A stretch of 5,826 nt of DNA, taken from the NCBI GenBank assembly GCA_003567255.1, contig PWZW01000293.1:1-5826 (forward strand), read 5' to 3'. This DNA comes from Puniceicoccaceae bacterium. Its GTDB lineage: Bacteria; Verrucomicrobiota; Verrucomicrobiia; Opitutales; Coraliomargaritaceae. A program made the position numbers and the translations under genes. The notes below the pieces were generated by a model. It was not told the DNA's origin, did no database searches, and saw only the letters and a program-made list of their open reading frames with translations. Shown here piece by piece: positions 1 through 5,826 of the stretch (positions are counted from its first letter, which is position 1; each line of letters opens with the position of its first letter).

Positions 1-37
1 GAGTGCAGGGGCGGACGACTGCCTTGCGGTAGGAAAC

Positions 38-1168
38 GTGGGGCGTGCAGTGGATAAACCGATGAAGGCACGCCCTCTCGAGTTGAGTACACACGACGGG
101 TGGAGCGCGTGCGCTCCACCGCGAAATGGCCCCCACTTGTTGGTCGAAAAAGAGGGTAGCCTAATGCGGATTGAGGCGAATGGAAGGGTAGTTCGTTCCT
201 TTGGCAGGATCGGGAACGTGCCTTGTCCGCTGGCTGTCGATGATCGAAGGGGCATCGCCTACCGGTACTGCTGTGAGGCGCGGGCAGGGGGCCGCGACTA
301 CAGTGAGCTTCGTTCTTTTGACTTGATCGGGGGGCGGGTGACCAAGGTCCTGTCTTTACGATTGAATCAGTGGGTTTTGTGGATGTTGGCGGCTCTGCCC
401 AAATCAAGCAGCGCGGCTGGCCCCACGCTTTTTGGCTTGATTGCTAGCGACGAACCCAGCGAGGTGGGCGTCCATATCCGGCACCAGCTGTTTTTCTTCG
501 ATGCGGCGCGTCCGCCCCTTCGTCTGCGTCCGCTCTGCCGGGATGCCTACCATCCGATCGCGCTTTCGCTAAAGGCGCGGAGAATGATATTTTCGGGAGC
601 GGAGGGACTGCATCTCGTTGGGATCGGCGGCGAGCGCCTGGCTGAGTACCGTGGTCAAGAGGGTCCGCGGGGGCGGGGCGCCTCTTTTATCGGAACCAAA
701 GCAGAGCGCGCGGTCGTGGGTGGCGGCGGCCTCTTCCTTTGGGACTTTACTGAAGGTCGGATGGAGCAACTTACCGACCAGGGGCACTGGCCTGTCTGGG
801 ACTCACGCCGTAACGGGGTGTGGTACTCTAGTTCCAGTGGGGACCTGCGGTTCTACGACCTCGCGACCAGGCAAGCACAGAAAATTCTCGAAGTTACCAA
901 TCAGCGGTTCCTCGATACGGCCCATGCCCAGCCTGCCGTCTTGAGCGCTGATGGCCGCTACCTCGCTCAAACCATCAGCGAAAGAAGGCTCCGGGGAGCG
1001 ACCAAACATGCCTTCGGAGATGCCGGCCAGCGCGATTTGGTCTTCGCTCACGATCATTGCCTCCTTATCGCCGATATAGCGCAAAAGCGGTTCTGGCAGT
1101 TGCCCGGTCAATTTGAAAATGTTCGCTTACTCACGCCAAATATTGAAACCAAAATATTGACGGATTAG
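38..1168 (+). CDS. beta-propeller-like (WD40/TolB-like) protein of unknown function
   Basis: I do not recognise a specific family. The 376-residue product has the look of a beta-propeller: repeated units of short beta strands with Gly/Asp turns and strand ends such as LxLWDF or LRFYDL. Examples are around residues 33-56, 182-205, 224-246 (GGGLFLWDFTEG), 250-287 (WPVWDSRRNG, then SGDLRFYDLATRQ) and 298-356 (PAVLSADGRYLAQT, then LLIADIAQKRFWQL). SADGRYLA resembles the D-G-x-x-L/I-A turn of TolB/WD40 propellers. No signal peptide or membrane segment is visible, so it is probably cytoplasmic. The start is uncertain. GTG at 38 has AGGA at 31-34 only 3 bases away; GTG at 50 and ATG at 62 are in-frame alternatives. 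The frame is open back to base 2, so the gene may begin outside the window. It ends 2 bases before the iron-binding-protein gene, which suggests co-transcription. A scaffold or sensor role is possible but unsupported. Confidence 0.75.
   Translation: MGRAVDKPMKARPLELSTHDGWSACAPPRNGPHLLVEKEGSLMRIEANGRVVRSFGRIGNVPCPLAVDDRRGIAYRYCCEARAGGRDYSELRSFDLIGGRVTKVLSLRLNQWVLWMLAALPKSSSAAGPTLFGLIASDEPSEVGVHIRHQLFFFDAARPPLRLRPLCRDAYHPIALSLKARRMIFSGAEGLHLVGIGGERLAEYRGQEGPRGRGASFIGTKAERAVVGGGGLFLWDFTEGRMEQLTDQGHWPVWDSRRNGVWYSSSSGDLRFYDLATRQAQKILEVTNQRFLDTAHAQPAVLSADGRYLAQTISERRLRGATKHAFGDAGQRDLVFAHDHCLLIADIAQKRFWQLPGQFENVRLLTPNIETKILTD
1136..1160 (+). repeat. short AT-rich direct repeat at the end of the propeller gene
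   Basis: Two near-identical units, CCAAATATTGA (1136-1146) and CCAAAATATTGA (1149-1160), lie in tandem over the last codons of the propeller gene. The shared core AAATATTGA recurs 14 bases apart, start to start. AATATT is itself palindromic, so the pair also reads as an inverted repeat with an 8-base spacer. The stretch is AT-rich compared with the GC-rich surroundings and overlaps the candidate -35 element. It could be an operator for the iron-transport genes or simply coding sequence. It does not match a Fur box convincingly. Confidence 0.35.
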
Positions 1169-1184
1169 GAGTGAGACTTAGTAT
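1157..1184 (+). promoter_or_regulatory. possible sigma70-like promoter before the iron-binding-protein gene
   Basis: TTGACG at 1157-1162 matches the -35 consensus at 5 of 6 positions. TAGTAT at 1179-1184 matches the -10 consensus at 4 of 6, with a 16-base spacer. Transcription would start near 1191, immediately before the in-frame ATG at 1192, giving a nearly leaderless message. If real, it would let the transporter be expressed apart from the upstream propeller gene. The match is modest and could be chance in an AT-rich patch. Confidence 0.25.
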
Positions 1185-2193
1185 CAAAAAGATGAAGTTA
1201 ACGTTTCTTCACTTTTGGGTGCGTGCGCTACCTTGCCTCTGTGGTTTACTGGCGCTTCCCTTGTCCGCAGAGCAATTATTTTTGTACAGTGGGCGGAGCA
1301 AAGCCTTGGTAGAGCCTATCATTCAAGCATTTGAGCGTGAAACGGGGATTCGTGTACATGCGCGCTTTGGAGGGACGTCGCAACTGGCGATTGCTCTTCA
1401 GGAAGAAGGTCGGCGTTCACGGGCAGATCTTTTTTGGGCGCAGGACGCCGGCGTGCTGGGAAGTGTGCGCACCTTGTTTGCATCTCTGCCGGTTGAGCTT
1501 ACTGGGGATTTGGTTGCGGATGCGGTGCATACAGAGCGGCGCTGGGTAGGTACCAGTGGACGCGCACGCGTCTTTGTCTATGCGCCTGGCCGCGTGGCAA
1601 GTGGAGACCTCCCCGAAGCGCTGGAGGATTTAGCCGATTCTGTTTGGCAGGAGCGCGTGGGTTGGGCCCCGGCCAATAGTTCATTCCAGACATTTGTAAC
1701 TGCGCTGAGACATCTGGAAGGGGAACGCGCGACCAAGGCTTGGTTGGCATCAATGCGTGCGAATGGTGCCCAAACTTATCCGAATAATTCAGCCCTGCTT
1801 CAAGCGGTGGCAGCTGGCGAAATTGACCTTGCCTTAACCAACCACTATTACCTCTACCGCGCACTTGAGCGAAACCCGGATTTTCCGGTGGCTCAGGCTT
1901 TTTTTGCCGAAGGCTCCCCGGGAAACTTAGTGAACTATGCGGCCGTCGGGGTACTTGAGACCAGTCGCAACCGAGCCGCCGCTGAGCGCTTCGTGGCCTT
2001 CTTGCTTTCTCCCAAAGCGCAAGGCTACTTCGTAGAAAATGTTTTCGAATACCCGGTGCGGGATGTGGTTGAGCACCTTCCGAGTGCGATTGATCAAACC
2101 GAGATTCATCGAGTGCGTCCGCAGGTGGATTCGAACGCACTCGATGATTTGTCTGGCACGATCAGCCTGCTTCGGGAGGTGGGGCTTCTTTAG
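1171..2193 (+). CDS. fbpA: periplasmic Fe(3+) ABC transporter substrate-binding protein (FbpA/FutA type)
   Basis: This protein binds ferric iron in the periplasm and passes it to the membrane permease. Residues 8-33 form a signal peptide (Lys, then a hydrophobic core ending LPLSA) with likely cleavage before E34. The mature part has family landmarks: YSGRS at 39-43, ADLFWAQDAG at 85-94, WVGTSGRARV at 125-134, YPNNSALLQAVAAGEI near 203-218, NHYYLYR at 224-230 and SPGNLVNYAAVGVL near 249-262. The tyrosine pair Y226-Y227 corresponds to the iron-binding tyrosines of Neisseria and Haemophilus FbpA. The His and Glu ligands of those proteins appear to be Ser43 and Gln91 here. At 340 residues the length is normal. 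The start is ambiguous: GTG 1171 has AGGA touching it with no spacer, while ATG 1192 (residue 8) gives a textbook signal peptide but lacks a close Shine-Dalgarno. It lies 2 bases after the propeller gene and 8 bases before the permease. Family assignment is strong; the metal is inferred from homology. Confidence 0.93.
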   Translation: MRLSIKKMKLTFLHFWVRALPCLCGLLALPLSAEQLFLYSGRSKALVEPIIQAFERETGIRVHARFGGTSQLAIALQEEGRRSRADLFWAQDAGVLGSVRTLFASLPVELTGDLVADAVHTERRWVGTSGRARVFVYAPGRVASGDLPEALEDLADSVWQERVGWAPANSSFQTFVTALRHLEGERATKAWLASMRANGAQTYPNNSALLQAVAAGEIDLALTNHYYLYRALERNPDFPVAQAFFAEGSPGNLVNYAAVGVLETSRNRAAAERFVAFLLSPKAQGYFVENVFEYPVRDVVEHLPSAIDQTEIHRVRPQVDSNALDDLSGTISLLREVGLL

Positions 2194-2201
2194 GCCAAGC
2201 C

Positions 2202-3782
2202 ATGCCCAATCAATCGTGGAAGCCCCACACCGCGCATCCGCCGTGGTACTTTGTGTTGCCGGCCGTTTTTGTGTCTTGCAGCCTCGGGTTTGTCTTTATC
2301 TATCTCGGCTTTCGGGCGTTCTCGGATGGGCCGGCGGCTTTGTGGGAGTTGCTCTGGCGGGAGCGGACAGCGGTCCTCTTGTGGAACACACTGCGCCTCG
2401 CTTTTGGTGTGATGGTGTTGACCACACTGATTAGTTTTCCCCTTGCCTGGTTAACGGCGCGGACTGGTTTGGCCCGTTACCGTGTGGTCTCTCTTCTGGC
2501 CATTCTTCCACTGGCAATCCCCGGCTACATCATGGCTTGGGCGCTTTTGAGCTTGGGGGGAGATTACGGCATTATCCAAAGGTTGGGCGGGGGAAGTTTC
2601 CCGCGAATAACCGGTTACTGGGGTGCGCTGCTGGCAATCAGCCTCTACGCGTTTCCCTACCTTTATCTGAATTTACGTTCCGCGTTTTTGGGTATGGATC
2701 CCGCCCAGGAAGATGCTGCGCGCAGCCTCGGGCGGGGGCCTATATCCGTATTTTTCACCGTGGTGCTGCCGCAGTGCAGGCCGGCGTACTTGGCGGGAAC
2801 TTTAATCATCCTGCTGTATGTGCTTGGGGACTTCGGTTCGGTCACATTGATGCGCTACGAAACCTTCAGTCAGGCAGTGTTTGTCCAGTATAGCTCGCTC
2901 ATGGATCGACAAACGGCCTCGGGCCTTGCTTTGCTGCTGATGGTGATAGCTGGTGGCTTGATCTTGCTTGAGGTGCGTCTGCTTGGACGAATGACCCTGC
3001 ACAAGGTGGGAACGGGTACAGTGAAAGCCGCTGGTTATTATTCGCTACGACCCTGGTGGTGGGTGCTCGTCGGACTATTCCTAATCCTTGTTTTCGGCTC
3101 GGCCCTGGTCGCTCCGCTCTTTGCGATTTCTTTTTGGCTAATAGAATTCCCCCCCGCGGGAGAGATGCCCCAGGTTTGGCGGGGGCTGAAGGATTCGTTT
3201 TCGGTCGCGGTCCCCTCGGCCTTCCTGGCAGGGGCCCTCGCGCTTCCCCTCGCCTACCTTGGCGTGCGCTACCCGTACGGGCGAGGCCGCGCCCTTGAGC
3301 GCGCTGCCTATTTTGGCTATGCGATGCCCCCCTTGGCCTTGGCGCTCGCAGCTGCAGCCGTTTCACTCTACCTCCTGCCTTTCCTCTATCAAACCCTCTT
3401 CCTTTTGATTGTGGTCTGTTCATTGCATTTTTTGGCGGAAGGGATGGGGCCGATCCGGACGACACTTTACCAGGCGTCCCCCCGCCTGGAGGAGGCCGCG
3501 CGCTCCCTCGGATGCAATCCGCTTACCGCTTTTTTCCGTGGTACCTTCCCTTTACTTTTAAAGGGAATGGCCGCGGGCATCGCTTTCGTATTTCTCTCCG
3601 TAATGAAGGAGCTCCCCATCACCTACATCCTTTCTCCGTGGGGCTTTCATCCACTTGCGGTAAACATCTGGGACCTTACCAACGAGGGGATGTACGCCGA
3701 GGCGGCACCGCACGCGCTTGCGCTTTTGGTATTTTCCCTAATCTTTATAGGATTCCTCATGCTCAGGGAAAAACGCATCTAA
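2202..3782 (+). CDS. fbpB: fused two-domain Fe(3+) ABC transporter permease (FbpB type)
   Basis: This is the inner-membrane channel of the iron importer. The 526-residue protein is two homologous permease halves joined in one chain, as usual for FbpB, so one polypeptide supplies both transmembrane domains. Each half carries the cytoplasmic EAA loop that contacts the ATPase: EDAARSLGRGP at 170-180 and EEAARSLGCNP at 430-440, 260 residues apart. About 12 hydrophobic segments are visible, roughly at 15-37, 58-87, 96-118, 138-158, 194-216, 240-260, 285-313, 334-354, 370-394, 397-413, 450-475 and 502-521. ATG 2202 is the only usable start, because the frame upstream back to the stop at 2145 has no ATG, GTG or TTG. 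Its ribosome site is weak: TAGG at 2191-2194 is 7 bases away, while the stronger GGGAGGT at 2174-2180 is 21 bases away. Translation may therefore be coupled to the preceding gene. Confidence 0.95.
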   Translation: MPNQSWKPHTAHPPWYFVLPAVFVSCSLGFVFIYLGFRAFSDGPAALWELLWRERTAVLLWNTLRLAFGVMVLTTLISFPLAWLTARTGLARYRVVSLLAILPLAIPGYIMAWALLSLGGDYGIIQRLGGGSFPRITGYWGALLAISLYAFPYLYLNLRSAFLGMDPAQEDAARSLGRGPISVFFTVVLPQCRPAYLAGTLIILLYVLGDFGSVTLMRYETFSQAVFVQYSSLMDRQTASGLALLLMVIAGGLILLEVRLLGRMTLHKVGTGTVKAAGYYSLRPWWWVLVGLFLILVFGSALVAPLFAISFWLIEFPPAGEMPQVWRGLKDSFSVAVPSAFLAGALALPLAYLGVRYPYGRGRALERAAYFGYAMPPLALALAAAAVSLYLLPFLYQTLFLLIVVCSLHFLAEGMGPIRTTLYQASPRLEEAARSLGCNPLTAFFRGTFPLLLKGMAAGIAFVFLSVMKELPITYILSPWGFHPLAVNIWDLTNEGMYAEAAPHALALLVFSLIFIGFLMLREKRI

Positions 3783-4865
3783 ATGAACTCACTTCTACAG
3801 ATCCGTGGTTTAGCTAAACGCTTCACCCGTGGCGCATACCCGGCAGTCAACGATATCGACCTGGATGTTTTGCCGGGAGAGATTTTTGCCCTGCTCGGTC
3901 CCAGTGGTTGCGGTAAAACGACGACCCTGCGCATGGTCGCCGGCTTTGAGCGGGCTGATCGAGGAGAAATTCGCATCCATGACGTTTTGGTAGAGGGCGG
4001 CTCCCGGACCATTCCGCCGGAGAAGCGCAATGTGGGCATTGTTTTTCAGGACTATGCCCTGTTTCCGCACCTGAGTGTGCTAAAGAATATTTGCTTCGGA
4101 CTGAAGGGAAAACCCAAGGCCGAGCAGCTTAAGCTCGCCCGTGCGGTGCTTCAACTCGTTGGCCTCGAAGCCTCGGCCGATGTCATGCCCTCAACCCTTT
4201 CCGGTGGTCAACAACAGCGCGTTGCCCTCGCCCGGACCCTTGTGGCTGAGCCGGATTTGATTTTGATGGATGAACCCTTCTCCAGCCTCGATCCCGTCTT
4301 GCGGGAAAATACCCGCGCCGAGGTGCGCAGCCTACTCCAACGCGCGCAAATGACCACTATTCTGGTAACGCACGATCAAGAGGAAGCCCTTTCCTTTGCC
4401 GATCGGGTCGCGGTCATGCGGGACGGAAAAATCGAGCAAGTCGGCACGCCGGAAGAAGTGTACAACTGCCCGCAGACCGAGTTTGTTGCACGCTTCCTCG
4501 GGAGGACCAACCTTATCGAAGGGGTCGCGAGCGGGTGCATGGCTGAGACGGATCTTGGTCGCTTACGCTTGGACCGTACGGCCTGGGGGAAGGTGCAGGT
4601 ATCGTTGCGCCCCGAGCACCTCTCGCTCATTCCGCCGGATCCCCGCGCTAAACGCCCCGCCGGGCAGATCGTTGACCGCGCCTTTAAGGGGCACGACATC
4701 ACCTACTGTGTACGCTTCCCTAACCGGGAGTGGATCGTCCACACTGATAATCGCAATCAGTTCAAAGTCGGCGAATTCGCCCTCCTCACCGCGCTTGAGC
4801 CAGCAGTTGTGCTTAAGTCGGAGGCTGGTGCAGAGCCTGCCGTTGCGCTCGGCGCGGCGGATTGA
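3783..4865 (+). CDS. fbpC: Fe(3+) ABC transporter ATP-binding protein (FbpC type)
   Basis: This ATPase would dimerise under the permease and power ferric iron import. All catalytic motifs are intact: Walker A GPSGCGKT at 39-46, Q-loop Q89 in VFQDYALFPH, signature LSGGQQQR at 139-146, Walker B LILMDE at 159-164 with D-loop SSLD at 167-170, and switch H197 in VTHDQEEAL. After about residue 235 comes a C-terminal regulatory part with LRPEHLSLI near 275-283, typical of the TOBE fold in the FbpC/PotA/MalK group. The 360-residue length fits that group. Its ATG directly follows the permease stop (TAA 3780-3782), with only a loosely spaced AGGGA at 3765-3769 as a Shine-Dalgarno, suggesting translational coupling. 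The motifs alone do not separate iron from spermidine or sugar transport; the neighbouring fbpA and fused permease do. Confidence 0.95.
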   Translation: MNSLLQIRGLAKRFTRGAYPAVNDIDLDVLPGEIFALLGPSGCGKTTTLRMVAGFERADRGEIRIHDVLVEGGSRTIPPEKRNVGIVFQDYALFPHLSVLKNICFGLKGKPKAEQLKLARAVLQLVGLEASADVMPSTLSGGQQQRVALARTLVAEPDLILMDEPFSSLDPVLRENTRAEVRSLLQRAQMTTILVTHDQEEALSFADRVAVMRDGKIEQVGTPEEVYNCPQTEFVARFLGRTNLIEGVASGCMAETDLGRLRLDRTAWGKVQVSLRPEHLSLIPPDPRAKRPAGQIVDRAFKGHDITYCVRFPNREWIVHTDNRNQFKVGEFALLTALEPAVVLKSEAGAEPAVALGAAD

Positions 4866-4897
4866 CTCCGCTACGGAGTGGGGGGCAATCCGCCCCC
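4856..4897. terminator. hairpin between convergent genes, probable bidirectional terminator
   Basis: A stem of 15 base pairs can form. GGCGGATTG (4856-4864) pairs with CAATCCGCC (4886-4894), and ACTCCG (4865-4870) pairs with CGGAGT (4874-4879) around a CTA loop. A run of six G (4880-4885) bulges out on one side. An alternative, mutually exclusive fold pairs GGGGGC (4881-4886) with GCCCCC (4892-4897) around a 5-base loop. The structure includes the stop codon of the ATPase gene and lies 28 bases past the stop of the opposing gene. Neither strand has a T-run after the stem, so it is not a classical intrinsic terminator. It may work as a T-less or Rho-assisted terminator, or protect transcript ends. 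Confidence 0.6.
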
Positions 4898-4925
4898 AAG
4901 AGCGGGTCTTCAGCCGCGCACTGGC

Positions 4926-5826
4926 TCACTCCTCGCCCCGACGTCGGAAGACCACCCGGTTGTAGAAGTAGCCGATCCCCAGCAGGCAGATGCCGAGACC
5001 GAGGAAGGAAAGCACCCGGTAGAGACCGGTGAGCTGCGCGGCATCGACGAGGAAGACCTTGCCCACCGTGATCAATAGCAGCACCAGCGAGCCAACGTGC
5101 AGAGCTTTGACCCGCCAGCGCAGTCCGGCCAACTGGAAGGCTACGCCCAACAGCACCCACCCTATGGAGTAGGTGTAGAGCTCCGCATCCGACATTGATC
5201 CCCTGAGCATTTCGCCTTGGAAATAGTGCCGAATCGAAAACGTCAGCCAGAGCCAGGCGAGGAGCATGGCCGCGATTTGGAAGATCCCGCCCTCCGGCGC
5301 CCGCCCGGCGCGGGCAAAGGCGCAGCTCAGCCATATCGCGACCACCAGCGGGATACCGAGTTGCAGGAGCAGTGCGTTCCAAAAAACGAGCTCACCGAGC
5401 GGAGCAAATGCGGTGAGGTGGACCAGCCAAAGGCGGGCGAGCACCACCCCGGCAGCCACCCAAACGAGCACCCCCGTCGCCGCGCTGCCACGGAGCAGAA
5501 AAATGCCGGCCACTCCGGCGATGACCGCCCACAGCGCGGTCATGCCACCGTCCAGTCCCGCTTGCAACGGCTCCTCACCGAGGCAAAGCACCGCCACCAC
5601 AGCGTAGCCGAGCGCAATGCCTAGCACGCCGATAAACGCCATACTCGCCTTGAGGGCTCTGCGCAGATTCACCGACACCGCTGTGAAGAGTGCGGAGATA
5701 AACGCTATAAACGCCAATAGGTAAGCGCCGATGCCCGTGGCGTCGGGCACTGCGTTGACCGGGATCGGGCCAAAGAGGAATTCAATCCCGAGAAATAACT
5801 CAGAGCGGAAGAGCACAAGGGTGAGC
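4926..5826 (-). CDS. DUF2339-family polytopic membrane protein, C-terminal part (5' end beyond window)
   Basis: The frame runs open to the right edge with no stop, so the GTG at 5814-5816 is probably not the true start. DUF2339 proteins are usually several hundred residues longer, so only the C-terminal part is seen. From that GTG, 296 residues are visible with about nine hydrophobic segments, roughly at 29-48, 58-78, 92-108, 112-132, 141-165, 180-195, 214-231, 240-258 and 266-285. The family identification rests on the C-terminus: IRHYFQGE near 195-202, SDAELYTYSIGWVLLG near 209-224, and KVFLVDAAQLTGLYRVLSFL followed by a last helix and YFYNR at 253-287. It ends in a basic tail, RRRGEE. The family has no established function and is presumed to be in the inner membrane. 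The gene converges on the iron cassette and is unlikely to share its regulation. Confidence 0.8.
   Translation of the reverse strand, partial: LTLVLFRSELFLGIEFLFGPIPVNAVPDATGIGAYLLAFIAFISALFTAVSVNLRRALKASMAFIGVLGIALGYAVVAVLCLGEEPLQAGLDGGMTALWAVIAGVAGIFLLRGSAATGVLVWVAAGVVLARLWLVHLTAFAPLGELVFWNALLLQLGIPLVVAIWLSCAFARAGRAPEGGIFQIAAMLLAWLWLTFSIRHYFQGEMLRGSMSDAELYTYSIGWVLLGVAFQLAGLRWRVKALHVGSLVLLLITVGKVFLVDAAQLTGLYRVLSFLGLGICLLGIGYFYNRVVFRRRGEE

Noticed and set aside
1136..1192. Fur box upstream of fbpA
   Set aside because: No stretch here gives a convincing match to the repeated GATAAT-type Fur consensus; only a generic AT-rich repeat is present.
1225..1260. Lipoprotein signal in the FbpA leader (Cys residues in PCLCGLL)
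   Set aside because: No L-[AS]-[GA]-C type lipobox surrounds either Cys; a standard cleavage after LSA fits better.
1499..2140. 213-codon open frame on the - strand
   Set aside because: It lies wholly inside fbpA, is rich in Arg, Pro and Ser, and has no recognisable domain. It is a shadow of a strongly supported gene on the other strand.
3149..3155. Run of seven C in the permease gene as a phase-variable tract
   Set aside because: Seven bases is short for slippage control, the frame is intact across it, and it encodes an ordinary Phe-Pro-Pro stretch.
2899..3465. 188-codon open frame on the - strand
   Set aside because: It is antisense to the permease gene with a low-complexity Arg/Gly/Pro composition, as expected from the reverse of GC-rich membrane-protein codons.
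4396..4965. 189-codon + strand frame overlapping the ATPase gene and the hairpin
   Set aside because: It is out of frame with the intact ATPase, is Arg/Ser-rich and has no domain; the ATPase motifs and TOBE-like end explain the region.
4813..5382. 189-codon - strand frame in the DUF2339 region
   Set aside because: It is an alternative frame of the same strand with Arg/Pro/Gly-rich content, while the 4926-5826 frame has coherent membrane helices and family motifs.
5217..5624. 135-codon + strand frame with charged, Gln-rich composition
   Set aside because: It is antisense to the DUF2339 gene; its hydrophilic content is the expected complement of hydrophobic codons.
1..5826. CRISPR array, tRNA/rRNA genes, transposase or insertion-sequence ends
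   Set aside because: No regularly spaced repeats, no RNA-gene signatures and no transposase motifs were seen on either strand.

Overview
The window holds a compact iron(III)-type ABC import cassette with an uncharacterised beta-propeller gene upstream, all on the + strand, and a convergent membrane-protein gene on the - strand that runs off the right edge. Base composition is moderately GC-rich, spacing is tight, and the substrate-binding protein has a signal peptide, all typical of a free-living bacterium, probably Gram-negative. Nothing here fixes the taxon. The mix of an Fbp-type transporter with a DUF2339-type protein would suit several Gram-negative groups, and I do not commit to one.

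Layout. Positions 38-1168 encode a cytoplasmic-looking protein of about 376 residues with beta-propeller-like repeats. Two bases later comes a periplasmic Fe(3+)-binding protein of the FbpA/FutA/AfuA type (1171-2193). It is followed by a fused two-domain permease of the FbpB type (2202-3782) and an FbpC-type ATPase with a C-terminal TOBE-like region (3783-4865). The gaps are 2, 8 and 0 bases, so the four genes look like one operon, although a weak promoter-like element sits at the propeller/fbpA junction. A 60-base convergent gap follows. It contains a large hairpin that begins inside the end of the ATPase gene. The - strand gene (4926 to the right edge) is the C-terminal part of a polytopic DUF2339-family protein.

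How it works together. The binding protein would capture ferric iron in the periplasm and deliver it to the permease, which carries two EAA loops, one per half. Two copies of the ATPase would dock on those loops and drive import. The sequence gives no role for the propeller. Its adjacency suggests co-expression with iron uptake, but that is inference. There is no outer-membrane receptor, siderophore gene or convincing Fur box in the window.

I found no clearly new system. The best leads are the propeller next to the transporter, an AT-rich direct repeat with a promoter-like element just before fbpA, the iron-ligand substitutions in FbpA, and a hairpin with two alternative folds between the convergent genes.
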